Positions 51,437 through 60,082 of a stretch of 64,000 bases of DNA are shown here, in pieces (position 1 is the stretch's first letter; the number at the start of each line of letters is the position of its first letter). The stretch lies in assembly GCF_000813725.1 (NCBI RefSeq), contig NZ_JWLD01000047.1, forward strand, positions 1 to 64,000. The letters run 5' to 3'. This DNA is from Leisingera sp. ANG-Vp. Lineage in GTDB: Bacteria; Pseudomonadota; Alphaproteobacteria; Rhodobacterales; Rhodobacteraceae. The notes under the pieces are model-generated. The model searched no databases. It was not told where the DNA came from and saw only the letters and a program-made list of their open reading frames with translations. The translations under genes were made by a program, and so were the position numbers.

Positions 51437-52920
51437 TCGGCCTCCTTCAGTTCTTTCCGGTCTTTCAGCACCCGCAGGATGTGGACCGCCAGAACGATGA
51501 TGATGAGTAGAAACAGGATGAACGCCACCGGGCGATCAATGAAATCGAAGGGCTCCTTCACCCGCGCCATGCCCGCGCGCAGCTTGACCTCCATGATGCC
51601 GCCCAGGACCATTCCCAGAATGATCGGCACCGAAGGCAGCGACAGGCGCTTCAGCACGTAGCCGAGGACGCCGAAGGCCGCAGCCATCACGCAGTCGGTG
51701 GCGGAGTTGCGCAAGCTGTAGACCCCGACGAAGCTCAGCGTCAGGATGCAGACGCCGAGGAAGCGATTGGGGATGCGCACCACCTGGATCAGCGATTTGG
51801 TAGCAAAGAGCAGGAAGACAAGAACCAGGACATTCAGCACCAGCAGCGCCAGGTAAAGCGCAACGACAAAATCCATGTCGTTCTGGAACAGCCCCGGCCC
51901 CGGCACCACGTTGTGCACGTAGAAGACCGAGAGCATCATCGCCGTCAGCGCCTCGCCCGGGATGCCCAGCGCCAGGAGCGGCACCATGGCAGCGGCGGGC
52001 ACAGCATTGTTTGCGGTTTCCGCCGCGATCAGCCCTTCCGACGATCCATTGCCAAAGTCCTGCGGCCGTTTCGAGGTCTTCTGCGCATAGGTGTAGGACA
52101 TGAACTGCGCGGTGAATTCACCAACGCCGGGGATCATTCCCATCAGCACGCCGAAGGTCGCGGAAACCCCTGCCACGCGGGGGTGGCGGGCCAGCTCGCG
52201 CAGGCCTTGGAACATGCCGCCGCGCAGGCGGGTCATGCGGACCTTCTCGTCCTCGTCGGTCAGCAGAACAAAGGCCTGCGAGATTGCGAACAGGCCAAGC
52301 ACCACCACGATCAGGTTGATGCCGCCGCCCAGGAAATCCTGCCCGAAAGTGTAGCGCTGGGTGTATTTCACCGGCTCCAGGCCGATGGTCTGCAGGAAGA
52401 TGCCGAAACAGGCCAGAGCCCCTGCAACCAGCGCATGGCCGCGGTGAGCGACAACCACCAGAATGAGACCCAGCAGCGCCGCCAGGAAGATTTCGCGCGA
52501 GCCGAACATGGGTGCGATTTTGGCCAGCACCGGGGCAAACAGGATCAGGCAGATGACCGAGAAGATGCCGCCAAAGAAGCTGGAGGAATAGGCAAGGCTC
52601 AGGGCCCGGCGCGGCTCTCCGCGGGCGGTCATCGGATAGCCGTCATAGGTCGTGAGCGCATTGACCGCAGTGCCGGGTGTGTTGATCAGGATCGCCGGAA
52701 TGGAGCCGCCGTACATGGACGACCCGTATATCCCCAAGAGCACGGTCAGCCCGACAATCGGATCCATCGAGAAGGTTGCGGGCAGCAGGATCGCAATGGC
52801 AACGGCGGGGCCGACACCCGGGATGGCGCCGATCAGCACGCCGCCGACCGAACCGGCCAGCAGCGCCAGCGCCACGTCCCAGCGCATCAGAATGTCTATT
52901 GCAGAGAGGATTAGGTCCAT
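51301..52920 (-). CDS. tctA: tripartite tricarboxylate transporter large permease (TctA), with extended C-terminus
   Basis: A 539-residue membrane protein with about 11-12 hydrophobic segments. The conserved GSVGGVLIGAIPGVGPAVAIAILLPATF (about 22-49) and PGTAVNALTTYDGYPM (about 83-98) mark the family. Members are usually near 500 residues. Here the last 45 residues (from AEWQTNRSS) are read through the start of the ALDH gene and are basic and non-hydrophobic. A one-base shift would meet a TGA in ..AACTGAAGG.. just before the ALDH ATG. So either the stop was lost by a small indel or the tail is real. Overlaps nothing upstream; TctB ends 9 bp away. Confidence 0.88.
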   Translation of the reverse strand: MDLILSAIDILMRWDVALALLAGSVGGVLIGAIPGVGPAVAIAILLPATFSMDPIVGLTVLLGIYGSSMYGGSIPAILINTPGTAVNALTTYDGYPMTARGEPRRALSLAYSSSFFGGIFSVICLILFAPVLAKIAPMFGSREIFLAALLGLILVVVAHRGHALVAGALACFGIFLQTIGLEPVKYTQRYTFGQDFLGGGINLIVVVLGLFAISQAFVLLTDEDEKVRMTRLRGGMFQGLRELARHPRVAGVSATFGVLMGMIPGVGEFTAQFMSYTYAQKTSKRPQDFGNGSSEGLIAAETANNAVPAAAMVPLLALGIPGEALTAMMLSVFYVHNVVPGPGLFQNDMDFVVALYLALLVLNVLVLVFLLFATKSLIQVVRIPNRFLGVCILTLSFVGVYSLRNSATDCVMAAAFGVLGYVLKRLSLPSVPIILGMVLGGIMEVKLRAGMARVKEPFDFIDRPVAFILFLLIIIVLAVHILRVLKDRKELKEAEWQTNRSSTSFGSLMLRRKNSFLKDHGRKVRARHSKLLRRLTDLF

Positions 52921-52929
52921 AAGACGCGC

Positions 52930-53460
52930 TCAGAGATAGAGAATGAAGAAACTGCGCAAGGCGCCGGGCAGATACTCATAGATCAGCGCGCCCGGGATCT
53001 TGACCGACAGGAAGCCCTTGAACAGCACCACGACGATGACGGCAAAGGCAACACCGGCCCACAGCATGAAACCGCTGCGGTAACCCATCCGCCAGCACAA
53101 GAGCGGCACGAAGGCCATTGTCACAGGCAGGTAGCCGATAACGGGCACCAGCAGGACGTAGCCCATGAACCAGCCCGCGAACTCAAACACCTGCCCCCAG
53201 CGTTTGACTTCCCACAGGTCATAGCGGCTGACCCGGCGCCAGGGCAGTTTGTACAAATGCAGGCCGCCCATCAGCACCATGCCGCCAATGGCGACGGCAG
53301 GCCAGAACCGGGGCTGGGCAAACAGCTTGGTCTTTTTGACCCAGGTGGTCTGCTCACCGATCAGGGCCAGCAGCAGCAGTGCCGCGGCCAACAGGATCAG
53401 GGCAAAGACCAGTTGCCCGCGCCGGGGTCCGGCAAAGCGGCGTTCACGTTCCGAAGGCAT
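52930..53460 (-). CDS. tctB: tripartite tricarboxylate transporter small permease (TctB)
   Basis: A 176-residue membrane protein with four predicted hydrophobic segments (about 15-35, 50-65, 88-125, 140-160) and a basic N-terminus, the usual TctB layout. ATG 53460 (MPSERERR) is preferred over the ATG twelve codons earlier, though neither has a clear Shine-Dalgarno. It lies between TctC and TctA in the operon. Confidence 0.82.
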   Translation of the reverse strand: MPSERERRFAGPRRGQLVFALILLAAALLLLALIGEQTTWVKKTKLFAQPRFWPAVAIGGMVLMGGLHLYKLPWRRVSRYDLWEVKRWGQVFEFAGWFMGYVLLVPVIGYLPVTMAFVPLLCWRMGYRSGFMLWAGVAFAVIVVVLFKGFLSVKIPGALIYEYLPGALRSFFILYL

Positions 53461-53529
53461 GTGAGGAATTCTTTGTCCGCGCGAGTGAAAGGGCACCGGG
53501 GCCAGTCACGGCCCCAGTGCGGGGGAGGA

Positions 53530-54477
53530 TTACTCAGACAGCAGGCCGCCGATGCGGGCCATGGTGTCGATGTCATTGGACACGCGGGCGGCGCTGTCAT
53601 CCGCGCTCTGCCAATAGACCAGCGCGCCGGTTTCCTTGGCGACGTTCTGGGCGCGCTCGCTCATCACGGTTTTCTCAGCCACTGCAATGATCTTATCCCG
53701 CACGTCCTGCGGCGTGTCCTTGGTCACGAAAAGACCGTTCCACAAAGCGATGTTCAGGCTCTCGTCCAGCTCACCGATGGTCGGCGCATCAGGCGCCAGC
53801 GGAATGCGCTCGTCAGTGATTGAGACCAGCACTTTGACCTGATCCAGGCACGGCAGCACCAGTTGCAGCGTGGTGTTGATCACATCTGCATCGCCGGATG
53901 CCAGGGTGTTGCAGTCCAGCGCGTCAAAGGCCGCGTCCGAGCCCCATTCGAAGCCTGCGTTCTTGGCGTAGGCCTTGGTCACCTGGGTCGGAGTCAGAAC
54001 ATCACCGAAATGGCCCAGCGCCACGTCGTTTTCCTTGGCATAGGCCGCCAGCTCTTCCATCGAGCTGTAGGGCGCATCACCTGAGGTGGCGATCACAAAG
54101 GGATAGGTCAGGAAGATCCCCAGCGGATCGAATTTTTCAGGCGTCAGCGGCGGGATGTCAATCTGGTGGCCCATTACCGGCACGCCGATGACGAAAGAGC
54201 CGATGGTGTAGCCATCGCTGGGCGCATTGGCGACTTCGATCGCTCCGGGGAACGGCCCTCCGCCGCCGCCCGGCTTGTTCACAACTGCTGCTGCAACACC
54301 GTATTCGTTCTGGAAATCCTCGGCGATCATGCGGGTCAGCACATCCTCCAGATCACCCGGCGGCCACGGCACAATGAAGTTCACCGGCTTCTCCGGATAC
54401 TCGGCCTGCGCGGCAACCGCGCTCAGCCCCAGCGCCGCCGCTGCGGCCGCACCTTTCATCAGGGTTTTGAGTTTCAT
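53530..54477 (-). CDS. tctC: tripartite tricarboxylate transporter substrate-binding protein (TctC)
   Basis: A 315-residue periplasmic binding protein. The signal peptide (MKLKTLMKGAAAAAALGL.., cleavage after AQA near 24) is followed by YPEKPVNFIVPWPPGD (about 27-42), the family's conserved N-terminus. GGAGG precedes the ATG. It binds a carboxylate; citrate, terephthalate and nicotinate homologues are known, so the ligand is open. It starts the leftward operon controlled by the divergent IclR gene. Confidence 0.9.
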   Translation of the reverse strand: MKLKTLMKGAAAAAALGLSAVAAQAEYPEKPVNFIVPWPPGDLEDVLTRMIAEDFQNEYGVAAAVVNKPGGGGGPFPGAIEVANAPSDGYTIGSFVIGVPVMGHQIDIPPLTPEKFDPLGIFLTYPFVIATSGDAPYSSMEELAAYAKENDVALGHFGDVLTPTQVTKAYAKNAGFEWGSDAAFDALDCNTLASGDADVINTTLQLVLPCLDQVKVLVSITDERIPLAPDAPTIGELDESLNIALWNGLFVTKDTPQDVRDKIIAVAEKTVMSERAQNVAKETGALVYWQSADDSAARVSNDIDTMARIGGLLSE

Positions 54478-54502
54478 GGCTTTCCTCCCAGTTTTTCAGA
54501 TT

Positions 54503-54530
54503 GGTTCATTATTCGAACCATTGGTTTGAA
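54503..54530. promoter_or_regulatory. candidate IclR operator
   Basis: Overlapping inverted repeats: GGTTC-N7-GAACC (54503-54519) and TTCGAACC-ATT-GGTTTGAA (54512-54530, one mismatch). They lie between tctC and the IclR gene, 26 bp from the tctC ATG. The arrangement suits an IclR dimer or tetramer. Confidence 0.5.
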
Positions 54531-54638
54531 TTTAGATTGACAGCCGATCCCGTTATCTGTCAAGAAAATTGCATCACGGGTGCGCCTTTTTCAGAAACGG
54601 CCGCCGGCAAGGACGAAACAGGGAGCACGGGCAAGAGC

Positions 54639-55418
54639 ATGGGAACGGTATCCAAAGCCTTGTCGTTACTGACATATTTCAATCACGGACGGACCGGGAT
54701 CGGGCTCAGCGACCTGACTCGTCTGTCCGGCATGAACAAGGCAACCGTCTACCGGCTGATGACCGAGCTGCAGGAATCAGGTTTTGTCGAACAGACCGAT
54801 GGCGACCGCATGTACCGCCTTGGCCCGCAAGTTTTGCGCCTGGCGGCGCTGCGTGAGGCGGCAGTGCCGATTCTCTCGGTCTCGCGGCGGGTACTGCGGG
54901 ACCTGAGTGATGAAACCGGAGAAACCACCCACCTTTCGCTTTTACAGGGTGGCCAGCTGAATTCGCTGTCTCACGCCTACTCCCCGCGCCATGCCACCAA
55001 GGTGATGATGGAAGACGCCGAGGTGCTGACCTTCCATGGGACCAGCTCGGGACTTGCGGTCATGGCCTATTCGGATCCGGACTTCACCGACAGCCTCCTG
55101 TCCCAGCCGCTGGAAGCGCGCACCCCGGCCACAATTACGGACCCCGGCGAGATCCGGGCGCAGATCGCCGATGTCCGCAGCTGCGGCATGGCGCAGTCCA
55201 TTGGCGGCTATGAGGCAGATGTGCACTCCCACGCGGTGCCGGTTTTCGGCCCCGACCGCCAGGTGATCGGCGCGCTGGCTGTCGCCGCACCTGTTTCCCG
55301 CATGAGTCAGGAACAGAAGCAATTGATCCCTGCCGCCCTGCGCCGCGCAGGCGCCACCCTTACCCATCGCATCGGCGGCTCTGCCCCCGCGGACTATCCG
55401 CAGGACAGCACCGCCTGA
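54639..55418 (+). CDS. IclR family transcriptional regulator
   Basis: A 259-residue regulator. The winged HTH (about 1-65) contains IGLSDLTRLSGMNKATVYRLMTELQESGFV; the effector domain (about 80-250) has the IclR-type SHAYSPRHATK and GGYEADVHSHAVPVFG. ATG 54639 (MGTVSKAL) is used by domain start; the nearest GGGAG is 13 bp away, so an alternative upstream start in the same open frame (from 54501) is possible. Divergent from tctC and upstream of the aminotransferase gene, it probably controls the Tct operon. Confidence 0.88.
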   Translation: MGTVSKALSLLTYFNHGRTGIGLSDLTRLSGMNKATVYRLMTELQESGFVEQTDGDRMYRLGPQVLRLAALREAAVPILSVSRRVLRDLSDETGETTHLSLLQGGQLNSLSHAYSPRHATKVMMEDAEVLTFHGTSSGLAVMAYSDPDFTDSLLSQPLEARTPATITDPGEIRAQIADVRSCGMAQSIGGYEADVHSHAVPVFGPDRQVIGALAVAAPVSRMSQEQKQLIPAALRRAGATLTHRIGGSAPADYPQDSTA

Positions 55419-55465
55419 CTTCCCCCTCCCCAGCCCCTGCAGGGCTGCATCCAGGAGCTGACCCC

Positions 55466-56821
55466 ATGAAAGACTCCAATTTCCTGAAAGAGCACAACGC
55501 CAAATCCCTTTGGCACCCGATGGCGCATCCCGGCGACAGCCTGGCCAACCCGCCCGCGATCATCACGTCAGCCCAGGGCGTAAAGATCACCGACGTCGAC
55601 GGGCATGAGGTCGTGGACGCAGTCGGCGGCTTGTGGAATGTGAACCTTGGCTTCTCCTGCCAGCCGGTGAAAGACGCCATCGCGGCGCAACTGGATGTGC
55701 TGCCCTATTACTCAACCTTCCGCGGCACCACCAACGACCAGGTGATCCAGCTGGCCGAGGAGCTGCGCAAGTTCTTCGCGCCCGACGGTCTGACCCGTGC
55801 ATTCTTTACTTCCGGCGGCTCGGATTCGGTGGAAACCGCCCTGCGGCTGGCGCGCCAGTACCACAAGATCCGCGGCGAAGAGGGCCGCACCAAGTTCCTC
55901 AGTCTCAAGAAAGGCTACCACGGCACCCACATGGGCGGCGCCTCTGTCAATGGCAATGCGAACTTCCGCACCCAGTATGAGCCGCTGCTGCCCGGCTGTT
56001 TCCAGATTCCGGCACCCTACACCTACCGCAACCCGTTCAACGAGAGCGACCCGGAGCGGCTGGCCCAGCTCTGCCTGCAGGCGCTGGAGGATGAGATCGC
56101 CTTCCAGGGTGCCGGCACCATCGCCGCTTTCATCATGGAGCCCATCCTGGGCGCCGGCGGGGTGATCCCGCCGCATGAAAGCTTCATGCCCGGTGTGCGC
56201 GAGATCTGCACGAAAAACGGCATCCTGCTGATTGCCGATGAGGTGATCACCGCTTTCGGCCGCACAGGCTCCTGGACCGGGTCGCGCCATTGGGGCGTGC
56301 AGCCGGACATGATGGCCACCGCCAAGGCGATCACCAATGGCTATTTCCCGTTCGGTGCAGTGATGATCGCGGACCGCATGACCGAAACCTTTGAGAAGGA
56401 CGCCAGCGGCAAGGCCGCCATCGGCCACGGCTACACCTATTCGGGCCACCCGGTTGGAGCGGCGGCAGCACTGGCTTGCCTGGAAGAGACGCTGAAACTG
56501 AATGTGCCGGAGAACGCCGCCGCCCGGGGCACTCAGATCCACCGGGGTCTTCTGGACCTGCAGCAGAAGTACGAGCTGATCGGCGATGTGCGCGGCGGCC
56601 ACGGGCTGATGAGCGCGCTGGAGCTGGTCTCCGATCGCGCAACCAAGGCGCCGGTGGACAAGAAAACCATCGGCAGATTGCAGGAGGTTGCTTATGAGGC
56701 CGGCGCCATGGTCCGGGTCAGCGGCCCCAACATCATCCTCTCCCCGCCGCTGGTGCTGAGCGAGGCAGAAGCCGCCGCCATCCTCTCCGCCCTGGACGCA
56801 GGCTTTGCGGCGGTGAGCTGA
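55466..56821 (+). CDS. class III omega-aminotransferase
   Basis: A 451-residue PLP aminotransferase. The Schiff-base lysine is Lys287 in TAKAITNGYFP, PLP-binding Asp in LLIADEVITAFGRTG (about 256-270), and the GGSDSVETALRLARQY motif about 117-132. It belongs with SpuC/taurine-pyruvate/beta-alanine-pyruvate-type transaminases, which move an amino group from a terminal amine to pyruvate or oxaloacetate. It starts 47 bp after the IclR stop on the same strand, with AGGAG before its ATG. It could act on an amine in the gamma-glutamyl module that follows. Confidence 0.9.
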   Translation: MKDSNFLKEHNAKSLWHPMAHPGDSLANPPAIITSAQGVKITDVDGHEVVDAVGGLWNVNLGFSCQPVKDAIAAQLDVLPYYSTFRGTTNDQVIQLAEELRKFFAPDGLTRAFFTSGGSDSVETALRLARQYHKIRGEEGRTKFLSLKKGYHGTHMGGASVNGNANFRTQYEPLLPGCFQIPAPYTYRNPFNESDPERLAQLCLQALEDEIAFQGAGTIAAFIMEPILGAGGVIPPHESFMPGVREICTKNGILLIADEVITAFGRTGSWTGSRHWGVQPDMMATAKAITNGYFPFGAVMIADRMTETFEKDASGKAAIGHGYTYSGHPVGAAAALACLEETLKLNVPENAAARGTQIHRGLLDLQQKYELIGDVRGGHGLMSALELVSDRATKAPVDKKTIGRLQEVAYEAGAMVRVSGPNIILSPPLVLSEAEAAAILSALDAGFAAVS

Positions 56822-56849
56822 CGCCGGCTGCAGACGCAATCCGCGCCCG

Positions 56850-56956
56850 GGCCGCCAGGCCCGGGCGCCACCAGATGCCATGGCGGGCCCGGGGCTTTGC
56901 TTCGGGCCCGCGCCTCCGGCAGCGCCGCTGGCGCGGCGCGGTTGCGTGATGCGGAA
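56850..56956 (+). repeat. intergenic element family 3, copy C
   Basis: It has a GGGCCCG...CGGGCCC inverted pair, a perfect GCGCCGC-TGGC-GCGGCGC stem (56922-56939) and the ending GGTTGCGTGATGCGG shared with copies A and B. It lies between converging aminotransferase and ferredoxin genes and is the likely terminator of both. The 191-bp gap shows nothing else. Confidence 0.6.
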
Positions 56957-57012
56957 ACAGGCGCGGCTGCCGCAGCCGCACCTGTTGCATCAAGCTCCGC
57001 TAATGTTCCGCG

Positions 57013-57324
57013 TCAGGCTTCCGGCACCTCCAGCACCAGCCCGTCCAGGTCCGGGTGCACTTCGATCTGGCAGCTGAGGCGGCTGGTTTCCCGCCGTTCC
57101 TCAGCAAGATCCAGCATGGCATCTTCGAATTCGCCGGCCGCACCGCATTTCGCCGCCCACTCCGGATCCACATAGACATGACAGGTGGCACAGGCGAGAC
57201 AGCCGCCGCACTCGCCCACCACTCCGGGCACATCATGTGCCAGCGCCGCTTCCATCAGGCTTTGGCCATAGTCCACTGCTGCCGTGACGGCGCCGCCGCC
57301 CGGCAGTTTCCAGGTGACTTGCAT
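57013..57324 (-). CDS. 2Fe-2S ferredoxin (adrenodoxin/putidaredoxin type)
   Basis: A 103-residue ferredoxin. Cluster cysteines appear as C-x5-C-x2-C in GECGGCLACATC with the fourth in LSCQIEV, the vertebrate/bacterial adrenodoxin-type layout used with P450s. It lies 19 bp after the synthetase stop and one gene from the P450 at 58742, so it is likely that P450's electron carrier. No ferredoxin reductase is visible in the window. Confidence 0.88.
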   Translation of the reverse strand: MQVTWKLPGGGAVTAAVDYGQSLMEAALAHDVPGVVGECGGCLACATCHVYVDPEWAAKCGAAGEFEDAMLDLAEERRETSRLSCQIEVHPDLDGLVLEVPEA

Positions 57325-57343
57325 CGGTTTTCTCCGCAGATGA

Positions 57344-58633
57344 TCAGATGAAATGAACGTAGAAATCGCGCATGCCGTCGCCTTCCAGGTCCCGGGTCTT
57401 GCGCACTTCCTTGCGTTTCATGAAGACGTGATTGGCGACCAGCTCCGGTCCGACAGCCTCGGCCAGAACCGTATCCTTCTCCAGATCTGCAACCGCCCCC
57501 TTCAGGTCCACGGCGGTACCCTCACGGGCATCTGTGCGGTCGAAACCGTCGCCGGTCTCCATCGGCGGCAGCTGGTGGCCGTTCTCCACCCCCAAGCGTG
57601 CCGCCTGCAAGACCGCCGCCACTGTGGTGTAGGGGTTGGAGGAAGCATCCGCCATCCGGTGCTCCAGCCGCGCCTTTGCGCCGCCTTCCGAGCTGATCCG
57701 CGTGGTCACATTGCGATGGTCGCCGCCCCAGTTCTGCCAATAGCCCGACAGCGAACCCGGCTGCAGCCGCATGTAGCTGTTGGCGGTGGGCGCAATCAGA
57801 CCCGCCAGCCCCTTGTGGTGGTGCAGCAACCCGGCCAGGCAGCCGCGCGCCAGATCGTTCATATGCTCCGGCCCGCCCCGCGGCCCGGAGGACAACGCAT
57901 TGCCGCCAGCCTCATCCGCAAAGGAGAAGTTGATATGCATGCCCGAGCCCCCGGCCTCGGCTACCGGCTTGGGCATGAAGGTCAGCACGATACCGTATTC
58001 CAGCGCCACCTCCCGCGCCATCAGGCGGAACAGAACAATGTCATCCACCGCCTTCACCGCATCGTCAAAGGTGAGCGTGTATTCAAACTGCGGGCTGTCG
58101 AATTCAGCGGTGATCATATCGAGCGAAAAGCCCATGTCATCCGCCATCGCCCAGATCCGGTCATTGAACCGCAGGGGGTCGGCAAACGGCCCGGTGCCAT
58201 AGACCACTCCGCCCGGCGCATCATAGGGCATCAGCCGCCCGCGGTCGTCCGCCTGCAAGGCAAAGGCCTCCAGCTCGATCCCCACTTTCGGCGTCAGCCC
58301 GTGTTTCTGCCAGTCAGCAACCGCCCGCTTCAGCGTGCCGCGCGGGCACAGCGCCAGCGGCCGGCCCTCGTCATCATAAAGATCGCCCAGGACCACCTGA
58401 GTGGAGGCGTGCCAGCTGTCGCGGATGTCGTCATGCAGCCATTTCAGCTCCATATCCGGCAGGCCCTGTTTCACCATCGAGCCCGGCGCATCCAGCAAGT
58501 CCCGGTCGTAATGGGTGCCAAAGACCGACCGGCAGAACCGTGTCGAGTCATCACCGATCTTGGAATTTGGCAGATACTTCCCCCGCATGATGCTGAGGTG
58601 GTCGCAGAACATCGCGCGCAGGCGGGTTTTCAT
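57344..58633 (-). CDS. glutamine synthetase family protein (second gamma-glutamyl ligase-like)
   Basis: A 429-residue GS-fold protein. Metal and ATP residues lie in VGIELEAFAL (about 117-126), TAEFDSPQFEYTLTF (about 175-189), GGSGMHINFSF (about 228-238) and HRNVTTRIS ... RLEHRMADASSNPY (about 307-335). It is quite different from the synthetase at 32232 and also from GlnA. It may ligate glutamate to an amine. The operon-like run P450-synthetase-ferredoxin on the minus strand, with an amidotransferase divergent from the P450, supports a glutamylated-intermediate route. Confidence 0.82.
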   Translation of the reverse strand: MKTRLRAMFCDHLSIMRGKYLPNSKIGDDSTRFCRSVFGTHYDRDLLDAPGSMVKQGLPDMELKWLHDDIRDSWHASTQVVLGDLYDDEGRPLALCPRGTLKRAVADWQKHGLTPKVGIELEAFALQADDRGRLMPYDAPGGVVYGTGPFADPLRFNDRIWAMADDMGFSLDMITAEFDSPQFEYTLTFDDAVKAVDDIVLFRLMAREVALEYGIVLTFMPKPVAEAGGSGMHINFSFADEAGGNALSSGPRGGPEHMNDLARGCLAGLLHHHKGLAGLIAPTANSYMRLQPGSLSGYWQNWGGDHRNVTTRISSEGGAKARLEHRMADASSNPYTTVAAVLQAARLGVENGHQLPPMETGDGFDRTDAREGTAVDLKGAVADLEKDTVLAEAVGPELVANHVFMKRKEVRKTRDLEGDGMRDFYVHFI

Positions 58634-58741
58634 GGCTCTCGGTCCTTCCCTGTTGGACTGTCATTGGCATCGTTTTCCCGTGCCTTATTACTTAACATAT
58701 TTAGCGGTTACTGCAGAGTCTTTCCTACGGAGGAGCCCAGT

Positions 58742-60001
58742 TCACGCCGCCTCTACCCGTACCGGCAGCTCCTTGATGCCGCCGACAAAGTTCGAGCGCA
58801 GGAATTTATGCGGCCCTGCCGCCTCAATGCTCTTGATCCGTTTGGCCAGCTCTTGGAACAGCACCGTGACCTCCAGCCGCGCCAGCCACATGCCCAGGCA
58901 CACATGCGGGCCGAACTGGCCAAAAGACAGATGCCGGTTCGGGCTGCGGTGAAGATTCACGTGAAATGGATCGTCGAAATAGCCCTCATCCCGGTTGGCG
59001 GAAGAGAACCAGTACAGCACCTTGTCGCCTTCGCGGATGGTCTTGCCATGCATCTCCACATCCCGGGTCGCGGTGCGGCGGAAATAGAGCGCCGGCGTTG
59101 CCCAGCGGATGATCTCATCCGCTGCGGTCTCCCAGACCGCACCGCCCTCCTGCATCTGCGCCAGCAGCTCCGGTTGATGGCACATCGCTTGGATGCCTGC
59201 GGCAATCGAATACCGCGTGGTGTCGTTGCCCGCTGCCACCAGCAGGCAGAAGAAGTTGCGGAACTCGGTCTCGGTGATCACCGAGCCATCCTTGGCCGGC
59301 TCCAGGATCAGATTCAGCACGCCTGAGGTATCCCCTCTGCGCGCCTTCTCCTCCATCAGCTCCTTGGCATACACATACAGCTCCGCCCCGGCAGGCGAAT
59401 TGAACGGCATCATCCGGAACTCATCCGTCTGCATCTTGTCCAGCACATGCGAGGTAAAATCCGGGTCGGTATTGGCAATCAGCGCATCGCCCTTTTCGAC
59501 CAGCCAGGGCAGGTCCTCTTCCGGCAGGCCGACCACCCGGCCCAGCATACGCATCGGCAGCTGGCGGGCGATCTCCTTGGTGGCATCGAACTCCCCCTTG
59601 GCCAGCGCCTGATCCAGAATATCGGCGCAGAGGCCGCGGATGTCCTGCTCATACTGCGCCATGGTGGTCTTGGAGAACGCCTTCAGCAGCTTCATCCGCA
59701 CCTTGGAATGCTCCGGCGGATCGGTTTCCTGAAAGGTGCGGCGCGCCAGATACTCTTCGTAGGACTGATCCTCCATCCGGATCCCGCGTGCGGATGAGAA
59801 CACCTCGGTGTTCTTGTTCATCACCGTGATGTCCTCATAGCGGGTCACCGACCAGAAGTTCCTGCCGCCCTCGTATTCGGTCCAATGCAGCGGATCCTCG
59901 CGCCGCAGCCGGGCAAAGGTGTTGTGCGGCGCGCCATTGGCAAATGCGTCGTGGCTGCTCAGATCCGCATAGCCGTCATCCGTGGGGGTCCAAACTGTCA
60001 T
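58742..60001 (-). CDS. cytochrome P450
   Basis: A 419-residue bacterial P450. The oxygen-binding I-helix is AAGNDTTR (about 246-253), the K-helix ExxR is in EIIRWATPALYFRR (about 285-298), and the haem ligand is Cys368 in FGQFGPHVCLG. This loop has one residue more than the common FGxGxHxC form and is like that of CYP124/CYP125. ATG 60001 has AGGGAAG upstream and is preferred to the open frame beginning at 60139. It shares a divergent promoter region with the amidotransferase gene. The substrate is unknown; a glutamylated amine is a hypothesis from neighbours. Confidence 0.9.
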   Translation of the reverse strand: MTVWTPTDDGYADLSSHDAFANGAPHNTFARLRREDPLHWTEYEGGRNFWSVTRYEDITVMNKNTEVFSSARGIRMEDQSYEEYLARRTFQETDPPEHSKVRMKLLKAFSKTTMAQYEQDIRGLCADILDQALAKGEFDATKEIARQLPMRMLGRVVGLPEEDLPWLVEKGDALIANTDPDFTSHVLDKMQTDEFRMMPFNSPAGAELYVYAKELMEEKARRGDTSGVLNLILEPAKDGSVITETEFRNFFCLLVAAGNDTTRYSIAAGIQAMCHQPELLAQMQEGGAVWETAADEIIRWATPALYFRRTATRDVEMHGKTIREGDKVLYWFSSANRDEGYFDDPFHVNLHRSPNRHLSFGQFGPHVCLGMWLARLEVTVLFQELAKRIKSIEAAGPHKFLRSNFVGGIKELPVRVEAA

Positions 60002-60082
60002 TGCGGGCTTCCCTAACTTGCTTGCCTTATGTATATTAATGACAGTTATAAATATGTAAACTAAAATCTTGCGAGCGTTCTC

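Noticed and set aside
57353-59326. A 657-codon plus-strand frame opposite the GS-like and P450 genes
   Set aside because: Antisense shadow; it spans the 108-bp gap between two real genes and has no domain or start signal.
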